64,000 bases of DNA from Onchidella celtica (lineage: Eukaryota > Mollusca > Gastropoda > Systellommatophora > Onchidiidae), in the NCBI GenBank assembly GCA_963931925.1, contig OZ007569.1, positions 42,182,021 through 42,246,020 of the forward strand, in the 5' to 3' direction. This document shows, piece by piece, positions 12,255-24,437 of this stretch. Each line of letters starts with the position of its first letter. The stretch's first letter is position 1. The position numbers were made by a program, and so were the translations under genes. The notes under the pieces were generated by a model. It saw only the letters and a list, made by a program, of their open reading frames with translations, did no database searches and was not told where the DNA came from.

Positions 12255-14643
12255 AGCACTAAGATGGCCTTCGGAAAAGAACACATTCTGTTGCCAAAAT
12301 CGAAAAATTAAAATTGATTTGCCTCCGCCACCTCCACCAAGCCTTGCAAAATATTATACTTTAGATGTTAAACCAAACTGTGTTGAGCAAAGCAGATCTT
12401 ACAACAATGCTTTAGCCTTAGCATCTTTAGGATGTGTCGAAATTCGACAACCAGGTTTTAATCCTAACTTCACAGTCCAGGGCAAATTATGCCATAGATT
12501 AGGATCTTTATTGCCACCTCCTCCGGGCTCAACTAATGAACCAAAATATGCACAGCTTTATTTTGTCGACACCACTATCAACACCAGCTATGAAAGATTG
12601 GACAAGGTCATTCTTAAGGATCTTCAACAGGAGATGAAAAAATGTAATTCCTATGTACGGTCCTTCCAATCAGCACTTGATATTTGCTCGGAACATGATG
12701 AACTACAGATTGTGCTATATGCCGACAAGAAAAAGACACCGGATAATGCCCACGGTCGGACATATAACCTGCCTGTGACCGGTGAGGTGGCAGCCTTACT
12801 TCCAGGACAGTCAACAGGTAATTTGGACATTATTCTCAGGTGCAAACAAGGGGATGGCCAAGAATTACGTCGAATCAGCACATGCCATCGCTCTTATGAC
12901 CCATTACATTATGTACTGATGTTCCCACATGGAACTGACGCCTGGTGCCTCGGACTGAAAAGAACAGATAACAAGACTTTGACAGCAGCTGATTTTTACT
13001 GTCATAGACTGCAAGTCAGACAAAATGATTCCAACATAGTCATGAAAATGTGCAGACTAACTCAACAGTATGCAGTGGACCAGTGGTGCAAGATAGAGTC
13101 AAGTCGCCTTGAGTGGGCACGTCAAAATCAGAAGTCTATCAGAGCTGAAAAATATCAAGGATTGCTTGATGCAGTTCAAGCAGGTGACTCTGTCAATATA
13201 GGGACAAAGGTAATACTGCCGCCAACTATTTATGGATCACCGCGTTTTTACGCAGAAGCCTTTCAAAATGCTATGGCATTGGTGAGGCATTTTGGAAAGC
13301 CAGACATTTTTGTTACTTTTACATGTAATCCACGCTGGACAGAAGTCACAAACGCATTGGGCCCTGGTGAGAAGCCTCATGACAGACCAGATATAACAGC
13401 CAGAGTCTTCAAGATGAAATTTGACAGCCTGATGGATGACCTTATCAAGAAAAGAGTCTTTGGCATTGTGAAAGCATACACCTGCACCATTGAGTTTCAA
13501 AAGAGAGGTCTGCCGCATGTACACATATTGCTGATAATGGACAATGCTTCCAAACCAAACACTCCAGACAAAATCAATCAATTCGTATGTGCTGAAATTC
13601 CAGACAAGAAAGTCAACCCAACTCTTTACAACATTGTAACATCACAAAACATTCACGGCCCATGTGGAACTATAAATCCAGCAAGTCCATGCATGGACGG
13701 AGATGGAGTCAAGCACTGCACAAAACACTTCCCCAAAGCATTCCGTGAGGAAACAAAAGTGTCCAATCAAACCTACCCAGAATATAGACGCAGAAGTCCA
13801 GATGGTGGTGGATATACACATGACATGACATTACAAGGAAAAACATTCAAAGTGGACAATTCATTTGTTGTTCCTTACAACCTTTTACTATCACTGCGTT
13901 ACCAAGCTCACATCAATGTTGAAATTGTGCACTCTGTACAAGCTGTCAAGTACCTTTACAAATACATTACTAAAGGACAAGATCGCATTTTGTTTACGGT
14001 TCAGAATGATGCAAATGATGAAATAAGCCAGTATGTGAATGCAAGATATATTTCCGCAAGCGAATCATTCTGGAGGATATATGGCTTCGAAATTCATCGA
14101 AAATATCCCCCAGTAGAGAAGCTACCCTGTCATCTTCCGAATGAACAAGTGGTGCTGTTTCAAGACAACAGGACTGAAGAGGTGCTGGGTAATGGCCCAC
14201 CGCAAACCAAGCTGACTGCTTTTTTCGGTACAAATGAAACAGACGAAGGTGCCAGGTCCATTCTGTACCCAGATTTTCCACGGTTTTTTACATGGAATTC
14301 AAAGGAAAGGAAGTGGCAGCGGAGAAAGAGAGGCATGTTGGATCCAGAGACAGAAGGTATTTCAAGTGAATGCATTGGTCGAGTCCCAACTGTTTCTTTA
14401 AGTCCACATCAGGCAGAGCTCTATTACTTACGCCTACTCCTGCACCACAAGAACGGCCCAAAAAGTTTCACTGATTTGAGAACCATCAACAATCAGGTCT
14501 GCCCAACATTTCAAGAAGCTTGCCGGTTGCTTGGGCTTCTTGAGGATGACAGAGAAATAGACAGGGTTATGGAAGAAGCTTCTGGCATCCGTTTTTGGTC
14601 ATCAGCTCCGAAATGTCTTTGCTACAATATTGATCTATTGTAG
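12154..14643 (+). CDS. Helitron Rep (HUH endonuclease) domain protein
   Basis: This is the central part of the Helitron replicase, which nicks and joins single-stranded DNA during rolling-circle-like transposition. The frame has no convincing own start; it is entered from the 11676 frame through a break near 12225. It shows the second half of the N-terminal zinc finger (CDYCRAL...CC), the helitron-like N domain signature FVTFTCNPRW (about 13304-13339), the metal-binding HUH-type motif GLPHVHILL (about 13505-13530), and the tyrosine motif YLYKYITKG with Tyr codons at 13951, 13957 and 13963. That fits the two-Tyr catalytic motif of Rep. It ends at a TAG at 14641-14643, exactly where homologous proteins run on into the helicase, so the stop reflects a one-base frame change. 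Confidence 0.85.
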   Translation: MHVTQTLFRKHAHLQQLNIKHSCGAPIISCDYCRALRWPSEKNTFCCQNRKIKIDLPPPPPPSLAKYYTLDVKPNCVEQSRSYNNALALASLGCVEIRQPGFNPNFTVQGKLCHRLGSLLPPPPGSTNEPKYAQLYFVDTTINTSYERLDKVILKDLQQEMKKCNSYVRSFQSALDICSEHDELQIVLYADKKKTPDNAHGRTYNLPVTGEVAALLPGQSTGNLDIILRCKQGDGQELRRISTCHRSYDPLHYVLMFPHGTDAWCLGLKRTDNKTLTAADFYCHRLQVRQNDSNIVMKMCRLTQQYAVDQWCKIESSRLEWARQNQKSIRAEKYQGLLDAVQAGDSVNIGTKVILPPTIYGSPRFYAEAFQNAMALVRHFGKPDIFVTFTCNPRWTEVTNALGPGEKPHDRPDITARVFKMKFDSLMDDLIKKRVFGIVKAYTCTIEFQKRGLPHVHILLIMDNASKPNTPDKINQFVCAEIPDKKVNPTLYNIVTSQNIHGPCGTINPASPCMDGDGVKHCTKHFPKAFREETKVSNQTYPEYRRRSPDGGGYTHDMTLQGKTFKVDNSFVVPYNLLLSLRYQAHINVEIVHSVQAVKYLYKYITKGQDRILFTVQNDANDEISQYVNARYISASESFWRIYGFEIHRKYPPVEKLPCHLPNEQVVLFQDNRTEEVLGNGPPQTKLTAFFGTNETDEGARSILYPDFPRFFTWNSKERKWQRRKRGMLDPETEGISSECIGRVPTVSLSPHQAELYYLRLLLHHKNGPKSFTDLRTINNQVCPTFQEACRLLGLLEDDREIDRVMEEASGIRFWSSAPKCLCYNIDLL

Positions 14644-16291
14644 GCCCTCAAACCCACTGCAGTTTTGGGAAAACCACAAGTTAGAGTTAGGTCGAGATTT
14701 CCTTAGGCGAGATAACTTGAATGAACTCAACGCGCGAATTGAAAATGAGACTCTAATTGAAATACAGTCTATTTTGGATAGTGATGGCCTGAAACTGGGA
14801 AAGGATTTCAATTTGCCTGAACCTGTGACGACACATATCTCATTGATTCCACGAGTTATTCGCGAAGAAATAGACTACAATCATGAAAACCTCAAAGCAG
14901 AAGTGGAACTCAATATTAACAAGCTTAATGTTGAACAGAAGCATGTCTTTGATACTGTATCGGCAGCTGTTATGGAGGACAAAGGACTTCTATTTGCCCT
15001 TGACGCCAGTGGTGGCACAGGCAAGACGTTTGTGATAAATCTGTTATTGAGCTTTGTCAGATCACAAGGAAAAATTGCCCTCGCAACAGCATTGTCTGGC
15101 ATTGCTGCCAATCTACTCACTAATGGAAGGACATTGCATAGTAGGTTCAAAGTGCCCATAAATGTAACAGAGCATTCAACGTGCAGTGTCTCACCAAATG
15201 ATTCAAGTGGAAAGCTATTGAAGCTAGCACATTTTATTGTCATAGATGAAGTCTCGATGGGACACAAGTATATTTTTGAGGCAGTTGACAGAACACTCAA
15301 GGATGTTAGACAGTCCGAAAAGCCTTTTGGTGGAGTTACTGTGTTGTTCTCAGGAGACTGGCGACAAGTTCTTCCGGTTGTACGCAAAGGATCAAGGGCA
15401 GAAATAGTGGATGCTGCATTTAAAACATCACATCTGTGGCAATCAGTCAAAAAATTGACACTGACTCAGAACATGCGCATATCAACAACAGGTGCCTCTC
15501 CTGAATTTTCACAGTTCCTTATGGAAATAGGAAATGGGACATTTCCAACTCAACCTGAAGTTGGACATAATAAAGTTGTTCTCCCTGCCGAGTTGACAGT
15601 GACTGACAAGAAAGAATTCTTCAATTTTGTATTTGGAGATCTGGAGACACAGCATAATGCTCCCCAGTGGCTCTCATCTAGGGCAATTATTTGCCCAACA
15701 AATGCTGCTGTTGGTGAGGTTAACCACCATGTGATGGGTACTTTCCCAGGTGAGGTGAAAGAATATAAAAGTTCAGATAGTGTTGATGAGACTGAGCATC
15801 AGTATCCTCTGGAATTTATTAACACTTTATGCCCGTCAGGGTTGCCTCCTCATAGTCTAATGTTGAAAAAACACTGCATTGTAATGCTCTTGAGAAATAT
15901 CGACCCACAAAATGGTCATTGCAATGGGACTCGTTACATAATTCAAGAGCTGCACGACCATGTTATTGATGCAACGGTGGCCTCAGGAGTACACGCTGGA
16001 AAGAGATTATTCATCCCACGCATTCCTTTGATTCCGTCTGACCACACCTTCCCATTCCGAATGAAGCGGAAACAATTTCCGATCCGCCCTGCGTTTGCAG
16101 TGACTGCCAACAAGGCACAGGGCCAGACACTGTCAAAGGTTGGGATATATGCACCAGAGCCTTTCTTCGGTCATGGACAACTCTATGTTGCACTGAGTAG
16201 GGTTGGTTCTGCAGACAGTATACGGATATTCATGCCACCAGAGAACAAAGGGCAGACTGACAATGTTGTGTATCCTGAAGTCCTGTTGTAA
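14630..16291 (+). CDS. Helitron PIF1-type helicase domain
   Basis: This SF1B 5'-3' DNA helicase part of the Helitron protein unwinds DNA during transposition. Motifs in order: Walker A GGTGKT (about 15011-15028), Walker B VIDEVSMG (about 15240), motif III LFSGDWRQVLP (about 15345-15375), LTQNMR (about 15460-15475), the C-terminal TANKAQGQTL motif (about 16100-16130) and YVALSR (about 16183-16200). The frame starts within the sequence CRPSNPLQFWE, which in relatives directly continues the Rep polypeptide, so this is not a separate gene. Its first codon is TTG and no ATG is needed if the frames were once joined. The terminal stop is 130 bp before the Helitron CTAG end. No in-frame stops interrupt the domain, suggesting a fairly recent insertion. 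Confidence 0.88.
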   Translation: MIYCRPSNPLQFWENHKLELGRDFLRRDNLNELNARIENETLIEIQSILDSDGLKLGKDFNLPEPVTTHISLIPRVIREEIDYNHENLKAEVELNINKLNVEQKHVFDTVSAAVMEDKGLLFALDASGGTGKTFVINLLLSFVRSQGKIALATALSGIAANLLTNGRTLHSRFKVPINVTEHSTCSVSPNDSSGKLLKLAHFIVIDEVSMGHKYIFEAVDRTLKDVRQSEKPFGGVTVLFSGDWRQVLPVVRKGSRAEIVDAAFKTSHLWQSVKKLTLTQNMRISTTGASPEFSQFLMEIGNGTFPTQPEVGHNKVVLPAELTVTDKKEFFNFVFGDLETQHNAPQWLSSRAIICPTNAAVGEVNHHVMGTFPGEVKEYKSSDSVDETEHQYPLEFINTLCPSGLPPHSLMLKKHCIVMLLRNIDPQNGHCNGTRYIIQELHDHVIDATVASGVHAGKRLFIPRIPLIPSDHTFPFRMKRKQFPIRPAFAVTANKAQGQTLSKVGIYAPEPFFGHGQLYVALSRVGSADSIRIFMPPENKGQTDNVVYPEVLL

Positions 16292-16422
16292 AAAGTGAGT
16301 AAAATGTTTCCTTACTTTAAATTTCAGTACATGAATGTATTAAGTTTCTTCCTTTCTGTCTTTCCTGTACACCAAATGATTACTTTCGTAATACCCGTTC
16401 GTAGAACGGGTTCATGGTCTAG

Positions 16423-17237
16423 TATATTACAATTATCGTCCCCTAGTTGTCGGCCATGGATATATAATCTCATTAGACGAACGACATAATTAAGTTGTGC
16501 ACAAGAGCTAAGCTGCTGTTCAACGTTCGATCATCTACATAACGATCCCAAAGAACTATGTGTATAAAAATTCAAAAGTTCAACATAATGAAGAAGATAG
16601 TTCAGTGGTTGCCGGGACACTGCGAAGTGCAGTATGAAGTTCGGCAATATAAGTATTAACTCCACAGTGCCCACCTTAACCCCCCCCCCCCCCCATATCT
16701 TTTGGATGAAATTGTTATTTTATCAATAATCAATAAATAATTTTTAACGATAAATATTTAACGTTTGATGATTTTAAGTCAGCTTTGCAGGTTAGTTTTT
16801 GTTGTTGTTTTTTTTTTTTCATGGAATTCATGTCTGGGCACTAGAAAGAGGGCTACAGATGGTGCTGCAAACTCCTCAGAAACAATCGATACAATAATAT
16901 TATTATGTTTTGACACAGCAAAAACAAACTACATGCAATAAGGTTTAACCAGGGCTGGTTCCACCTCTGAACTTGTTATTTGCTGCTACAATCATGTTAT
17001 CAAGCAGTTCTAGGCTTTGATATAAGCACTTGTGTGTTACTCAGATGTTCTAGGCCTAGGCCACCTGTTCTGCCATTCTGCAATTACTTACACCCGCATG
17101 TGGAATCATGCGTCAGAAAACACTTTGAGGCGGCCAGAGTGTCGATCTCACGCTCCATATTTTGGGTGACATTCAAGTGTGCAGATGAGCCGGTATTTAT
17201 CCGGGCATGACATGCACACGCTCAACACACTTCCCAG

Positions 17238-17273
<36 letters not shown>

Positions 17274-20200
17274 TAGAGACTGGGAGAGAGAGAGAGGGAG
17301 AAATAGAGACAGGGAGAGAGAACGAGAGAGAGGGGGGGGGGGAAGACAGAGAGGGGGCGTGGACGTGGAAGAGTCCAGCACATGTGAGGTGTGTGTGTGT
17401 GGGGGGGGGGGGAGCGGCAAAAATAACGCAACACTGGACACACATCCGTTGTTGTTTTCTCTTATCGTCCGTCCTGTACACAACTTCCATATCGACTACC
17501 CACACATACAGACCTAACAACAATAATATACTTCACAGACAGAAAAAAGTAACTCACCAAAACACAAAAGCCTTCGACGGTCTAGTGCGCGTGCGCGGGG
17601 CTGAAGGAGGCACGAACAGAATCGTAGAAGAAATCTTAATTGTGCGAGAGTTGAATTTGACAGGCCAGAGGGCTTTTTACATGTGAGGCAGCTCTAACAT
17701 AAGTGTAGGACCCCACGCCTGCCACCCGTTCTATTTGATAGTAAGCATGACAGGGCAAATAATTATTAAAAATCAAGAGGCACTCATGTCGCCACACCTT
17801 CAAGATTTCACAACAAAAGCTTTTTTACTCGGGCTCGGGAACGGCGGGGGGGGGGGGGGGGGAGAAACATCATGGGAAGTTGAACAATCAAGGCGTTAGG
17901 AAATCAAAAGTTTGGTGAAAGAAGGCATCTGCAATAGGAGTATTTTCCTGGAGAGGGTGGTGCAGAAGAAGACTGTACAGGTGGAGATAAGACGAATGAG
18001 GGTACCAGCAATAGGAATATTCTGAAGGCGATTTGTACGGGGAGGGATGTAAACGGAGGAAAAGTGCACAGAAGGCAGACAGCGAAGAAAGACATCAGCA
18101 ATAAGAGAATCTGGTTGGCAGAACATGACTATATGACAGATGACTGGGAGAAGAGGAAGATTGAAGGGCACCTGCAAGAAGGCACTCACGATATCGCGGT
18201 CACGAAGTGTGGCTTTTGGCCCGTTATGTTCTTGTTTTAACTTAAACGTTCGACAGAACTTCCAAGGCACTTAGTTGTAACAGGCAGAGGGCCACAAGAT
18301 ACTGCTTTCTTTAGTAAGATGTTTCAATAATCAGATATCAGAGAGCAACGCCATACTGCCGACTTGAATATATTAGTTTGAATTTCTTACTAACGTACAT
18401 CAAAAAAGGTGCCGGTCATTTAGAACTGGACAAACTGGAGTCGGCGCTTGGTAGTCAGCCCGATAAAAGGGATATTGCACGCTTCGCAAACCCAGTTCAT
18501 ATAATAGCAGGGCACAGAGAAAGTGCTCTTCCAAAGGCAAGGTACGCGTTAATTTTGTGCGGTTAATAAAATGACAAATATAATTACACATTAGAAAGCT
18601 GTTCCAAAAAGAGCAACAGCAAAAGCTGCAAGAGTCCTCAAAGGAGATGTACGAAATGATAAAGCAAAATGTTCTCAGATGTGACAGCGGGATACGTGAT
18701 AAGGTTTGTGTCTCTACATTCATTTTGTCTCAAACAATGACACAAAAGTGAAACCTTGCGAAATCCTTACGAAACCCGATTACAGAGAGCGCTAAAAACT
18801 CTCACTACTGTTTCAACAGCAACAAGCACTGCATGTTTACCATCATGCTCCAATGTTGTTTTGCTCCCGTGGTATATTTGAAGTTCGAGGCCTGACACCA
18901 TTAAAGGCAGGATGCCCTTGGCATTGTTCTCGTCATCACACAACCATCAGTGTACTCACGATCTGTTGCGATTGGGTGTCACAATATAAAGAAATACCCG
19001 GATGCAATTAGTGACCAAGGATCCTGTATCGCAATAAAAAACAAAACGGTGCGCTTACGGTAAATCTTTCAAAATGACAATATGTCTCCTCCCATACAAA
19101 TGCATTGCCTCTTCTTGTCCGCATAATACCCGTTTCATTAGAGATCCCATGCGATTAAAAAAAAAAAAACTGCAAATTTTGAACAATAGATTCAGAAAAA
19201 AAACAACAACCTCCACAATTGTACTTTTAAATCTACCAATGGGTATGGTTTGGGGTGTGATTCCGACAAGTAGTAAACTTTTGCTGTAAACACAAACTCA
19301 TTCTGCTACTTATTTTTTCTTCCACTATTCAAATTACTTCTAACGCGGTAGTAAATCCGACATCTGATCAACGATTACCTTCCCAAACATGACCACTGAT
19401 TGCTACCACTGGGGCAGTTTGGATATACTGCCAGAAAAACAAAACAAAAACAAAAAGAAAAACAATCTCCTCTCAGAGGCACAGAGCCTTAAAACCATCA
19501 CCCATGCGCCATTTTTCCCCCCCCTTTTATGTATGCACTTGGTGTCGGCGATCTAAGATATTAACTTACGGTGGAAAAAAAGAGCGAGGGGTGGCGCATA
19601 ACAATTATTGGGTTATGCCTGCTGTTATACTGTTAAGAGCTTGGCCTGTGTGCTGGCAGTAATGTGAACTAAATACATGTAGACGCTTCACAGGGGAGAC
19701 CAATTCAACAAGATGACACTGCAGCGGTCGCTGGTCCTTCTGGAGGGTGGCATCACGGAGGTTTTACTGTAGCCGTTTTGATTTATGCTTTCATGGCAAT
19801 AGGAAATACGGTGATTGTGAGGTGTTATGGACCATCATGTTGAAACGAGGGGCTGCTGTGATAGGGACATGGACGGCAACAGATGCCACTTTACGACAAA
19901 TGGATGAGTGAGAGAGAGCGAGAACCGGGAAACGCCTTCCTGCCCACTGCCTCTCTAATACATGTACAAGGAACAAGGAACCCTTTGTTTCAAAGAGCGA
20001 CATCCGTACCAACAATGCTAGGGCAACTGGCGGCAGGTGCTGCCTGTATAAAGCTAAGACTAAGGAAAATCAACATTCGTGATGCAATGAAAAAAAATCC
20101 AAGGAAAATAAAAACAAACGGGACTAATTTAAACGAGCACTCTCTAAAAAGCATAGGAACCAGACCGTTGATAAATGGTAAAATAAAATCGAGCTGTGCC

Positions 20201-20740
20201 ATGCTTCATCCTACTTATATAAAACAAACTGTTTACCCCGACATATGAGTAATCACTTCCGATTCTGAAGAAAAAAAATAATAAAATTCAAAGACATAAC
20301 ACTAACATACATGTATTATGTCTTGGTGCGTCAAGCATCTCCATCTAACACAAGATCAACGAGAACATACAAAAATCAGGAATCGGTTCATTACGAAGGG
20401 ACTTGGTCGTTGCAAGACGTGTAAACTATAAGATATCATGTCCTGGGCGTCAAGCGTACTTTTCATACAAACATCATCATCCCCATCTAGTGCTATATTC
20501 AACATTCTTGTCATTGACAGCATTCCCCGTTGTTAAAAAATTTATGTCAGTGTCAACATGTACATATTATAAAGTTTACTATTGGCCCGCATAATTTGAC
20601 TTTCCAAATTTTCCTGATCAAATTCAAGGTAAGAAGTGATGACAATGGTGAATTATACCGAGTATAATAAAGTTTCCTATTGGCCTGCATATCTGATGGT
20701 CCACATGGGTCATTTTTTTGGGCTCAAGTTTTATGGACTA
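16423..20740. other. Non-coding stretch with GA and poly(C/G) repeats
   Basis: No recognisable coding content. It contains a poly(C) run at about 16681, a GA-rich microsatellite at 17239-17330, GT and poly(G) runs at 17390-17412 and a long poly(G) at about 17844-17861. Near 20568 and 20661 a short diverged direct repeat (TATAAAGTTTACTATTGGCC and its variant) precedes the non-autonomous Helitron. Confidence 0.55.
17239..17330. repeat. (GA)n imperfect microsatellite
   Basis: GA-rich tract with interruptions, followed by poly(G). It explains the Arg/Glu and Ser/Leu low-complexity frames on the two strands. Confidence 0.95.
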
Positions 20741-21475
20741 CTAGCTGAGTTCTTGGCCCTGCCCGGGATAAATTGATTTATTAGTTTCAGTTCTGGGTGA
20801 TTATTAGGGACCTGCTTCATTTTGCCTGTTCCTTTAGCTTTATTTAATTTTTGTTTGTTTGTTTGTTTTTAGATACGTTTTACTGCTCTCCCTTTGCGCG
20901 TTGACGTCCTGCGCGTCCCGCCAGCACCCGTCAAATTATGGCTATGATTTGCGCACGGGTTAGTTTGTTTGCACATCGCAGGAAGTGATAACGTCATGTG
21001 TTAATGGAAAAGAAATCTGTACTAATATTTTCCTACGCATTATATGGAAAACACAAACCTGTACTTTTGCCCCTGCAGCGTCAATCTCCCAATTCCAGAC
21101 CCTTTCTTTTTCCCAGTCGAGGCACATTGAGAACACACAAAGTTTTATACTTGATAGTCTTAGAACTCAGTCTCATCATTCAAACCTGACATAACCGGAA
21201 GTTGTTTTGTGAGTGTGATACAGCCTATACCAGAACCAATCTTTGTTACATTAAATTGCCGAAAAAATAGACCGAACGCCAATGTGTCGCAACCTAGAAA
21301 CTAATACAAACGTTCTGCGAGTTATTAATTATTTTATTATTTTCTGTGCCGGGGACACGACCACGGTCTATACTAAGCGTTGTATAAAATCTGAGGGCCA
21401 CCGAATCAGCATTAACGGAGGAGTAGGGAAAGGCGCGCTGCAATTGTCGTAAGGTTTCACTTTTATTAATATAGA
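20741..21475 (-). mobile_element. Non-autonomous Helitron (735 bp)
   Basis: Read on the minus strand, the element begins TCTATATTAATAAAAG immediately after an A (21476 complement) and ends with a GC-rich imperfect hairpin (TATCCCGGGCAGGGCC...), then CTCAGCTAG followed by T. These are the standard TC and CTRR Helitron termini in an A|T target. It has no coding sequence. The terminal 260 bp match, in inverted orientation, the 3' part of the element at 30708-31238. The interior and 5' half differ, so the two belong to one 3'-end family with different bodies. Confidence 0.8.
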
Positions 21476-24437
21476 TCTAGATAAGTCGCTGGAATATTTT
21501 TTGCTTTTACAGACGGTTCAGACTACCTTAAGTTTACACGTTTTAATCAGTCGTATGTCTTTAAAAGACGAGAGCTTTACTGAACGATCCATGGATTCAA
21601 GAGTCTGGACCGTTGGATAAACTCCTTTTGGCTTTTACATGTCCAGAATGATATTTAGAATAACAGTGTGAGCTCCCGTACTTATCACTATGTAATCTTC
21701 ATAAAAGTTGATTCATTCACACTTTCCATCTCCCCTCCACCAAATTTTTTGTTAATTACTTATCCAGCTTGACTTAGTTGATTAGCTCTTCGAGTAAAAC
21801 CCGCATATCATCAGTTTTTATTACCCCATTACGACTGAAGAAAATAGTTTAATTTTACTATACAATGTGTATCAACTGTGACTAATTACCATTGTTTACA
21901 CATTTACAGCATCTGCATACCTGGCATGATGGCGGGGGCAATAGCTGTGGCGGCCAACTACATACTGGTAAGCGTTATGCCGACAGACCACCGACTTACA
22001 ATAGACCACAGAGATTTTCAATTCAAGCTTGTGTATGACACACCTTACTCAAAGACTTGATAGTAATAAACACTTTGTCATCATGTCTTACTAAATGCCT
22101 TCCACTAGTAAGATTTGTTTCATTAATACTGTACAGTTTTCTTATGGTATCATCATCATGTGGGGGGGGGGGGGGGGGGAGGACTTACAAAACACCTGAC
22201 AACCACATTGTCTGTGTGCGTTTGTTTATGGAATGGCACAGCGCTGCCGCTTTATGTGTTTTTTCAATAACTTGCCCATTGAGCACCTACTTCACTAAAC
22301 TGTCTTCTTTCTAGAACGAATTCTGAAAACTGATAAAAATTTTTTTTTTAAAAGTCTCATTATCCACTACTAACAGAGATACCCTGCACTGCCCGGGATA
22401 AACCTACCCTCTCGCACGCTCCACCGCCAAGTGAATGTACCATACTTTCCCTGGGCAAACCTCAATGTCACCTCATGCAAGGTGTGCTTTTGTGCGCTAA
22501 ATTACGCAGCGGTATAGGTTGCGTTGGTAAATAATTGATCTGAAAACTTTAGGATGTTGAACTGCCTGGTGTTAACATTTTTCTCTGGGTTAAAATAGAT
22601 ACTTCTCCTAGGCATCTGTTACAAACAGTTTTCGCCATGCTCAAAATAAAACCATAATGCCAGGCCAGCTGTAATCCAATAACGTCTGATTTTATTCATA
22701 GACTTTTCGCAGCTTCTGATGTTGCCAGTCTCGCTTGGGCAGTCCACGTTAGTTGTCAATAGGACAACTGATACTGTGTGCTGCAAATAGATGTCTCAAA
22801 TGGCCAGTTCTGCTGACTTTGATGTGCGAACACACAGAGAGATACAACAAGCTGTTGCTTGATGCGAAAATGTGTCTTTCTGTAAACCTTTCCTGACGGG
22901 TGCCTCAATAATGAAGAGATCGATAGACTATACAGGTAACTTGAAACAGTGATAGTAATCTTATATCACACATTTTCAGCTCAGTTCACTGTTGCCCTAG
23001 AGCGCCATCAGTTTGCATGTCTTTGAAGGCTGAGTAATCCTAGGCGATGTGCTGGTTAAAAAACACATACACGAAGCACTTTGTGGGTGTAAATAATATA
23101 CTGTTCTTTGAACTGAATTTGTATTGAGATAAAAAGTACAGTTTTGCAGCATTCGTTGCCACTGCAAGTTGTTTCTGAAGGCAACATGGAAAAAAAAAAT
23201 ATTCACACATCGCAGGCATAAAACCGAAAGCTTGGTTGTCTTTCCCTTTCCTTTGTGTTTGATTGTATCGTTTCTGTTTTATTTCTTATGCAATGCTTTG
23301 CTACATACAGCATTATCTTTTTGCCACAATCATTTTGACTTAGCTTTTGCACCATCGGCTCTCGGCATTTAGTCGTAATTGAGAGGTTAGCGGATAATCA
23401 CTGAAAATGCCAAGTTTCCAGCTGATAAAATCAATTTAATGAGTAAGTGCATCAGTAAAGTAAGTAGCTTTTCTTCATTAGTTTCGCAAGTCTTTCTTAA
23501 AAGCGAGTAAATTGGTCTATTCGTACTCACAAAGTTGCTGAATGAGAAGGATGGAGAAGAAATTATGAAAGCGTCATTCCGACCTACATAATTTTATTTC
23601 CATTATTTCTGAAACTTCGTATAAATATAATGTAATGAATGTATTCATATATATACAGCACGGATAACAAAGACAGCTGACATCAATTTTGTAAACTTCT
23701 AGTGATAAAAGTCTAACCACTTAATAAACTAATTTATACTCTGAACTGGAAAGATCATTCACGCTATAACATTCAAACAGTGCCAGTAAAAGGATATGAT
23801 GACAGATGGATGTGAAAATAAAGATGGGACATCAAGAGATTCTACCGGAATACACAACAACCAGTTTCAGTTGCATGGGGACTAGACTGATGAACAGAAG
23901 CAGCTTGTGAGGCAACGACGTACTGGTGATTCACTGTTTAATGACGTTGTACTTATTTCCACGATTGTTCATAATCTGACTCTTCTTCTTGGAATTGAAA
24001 TGAAAGACTGCGAGAGAAAGGCAAGAAAAGAAGGGACTGTCTTCATGGACATCCTGCATTTCCTACACATATTTAATGATCCTGAGACGGTAAAACGTTC
24101 CTCATGAAAACAGGTAGTAATTTTAGGCCCTTTAATGACTGTATGAGACCTCTTCATACATTTGAAGCTACCAAACCGACAAACAAGTCTAGACAATCAA
24201 TTAATTTGATAATTTAATCGAGCTAGCTAAGATGCTTAAAGTTAATTGGCTCATCAGCATAAATTTATCAGCACATTTGAAAAAAAAAATTGGGGGGTGG
24301 GGGGGGGGTGGGGTGGTGTACTATTCTATATCACTTCTAGTTGAATGGTATTGGTAGCGACTACCACCATTTTCATCCCTTTATTAGCCTATTCTGTTGA
24401 CATTCATGTGCTCGGCAGACTAGAATATGTCATAGAC
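21476..24437. other. Non-coding stretch
   Basis: No recognisable gene. It contains a poly(G) run at about 22162-22178 and short T/A runs. A diverged Helitron-like 3' terminus on the minus strand may exist at about 22370-22403, with no 5' partner found. Confidence 0.55.
22370..22403 (-). repeat. Degenerate Helitron 3'-end remnant (possible)
   Basis: The + strand sequence beginning CTAACAGAG and ending CTGCCCGGGATAAA parallels the reverse-strand terminus of the Helitron at 20741 (CTAGCTGAG...CTGCCCGGGATAAA). The CTAG is mutated to CTAA, and the adjacent body shows no similarity to the other two copies. It may be an old, isolated terminus. Confidence 0.35.

Larger units (their letters stand above)
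11100..16422 (+). mobile_element. Autonomous-type Helitron, frame-disrupted
   Basis: The three consecutive frames encode the parts of a RepHel protein in order: CxxC-containing N-terminus, Rep/HUH domain, PIF1-type helicase. The 3' end is canonical. An 8-bp stem (ACCCGTTC/GAACGGGT, 16393-16411, loop GTA) is followed 7 bases later by CTAG (16419-16422) and then T, the usual A-T insertion context. The left boundary is not established. Several A|TCT candidates exist between 10.67 and 11.63 kb, so the start given is nominal. Two frame breaks (about 12.22 kb and about 14.63 kb) mean no single protein is encoded as the sequence stands, so this copy is probably inactive unless those are assembly errors. 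Confidence 0.85.

Noticed and set aside
17148..17686. Several overlapping frames on both strands
   Set aside because: All cross GA and poly(G) repeats; no family resemblance.
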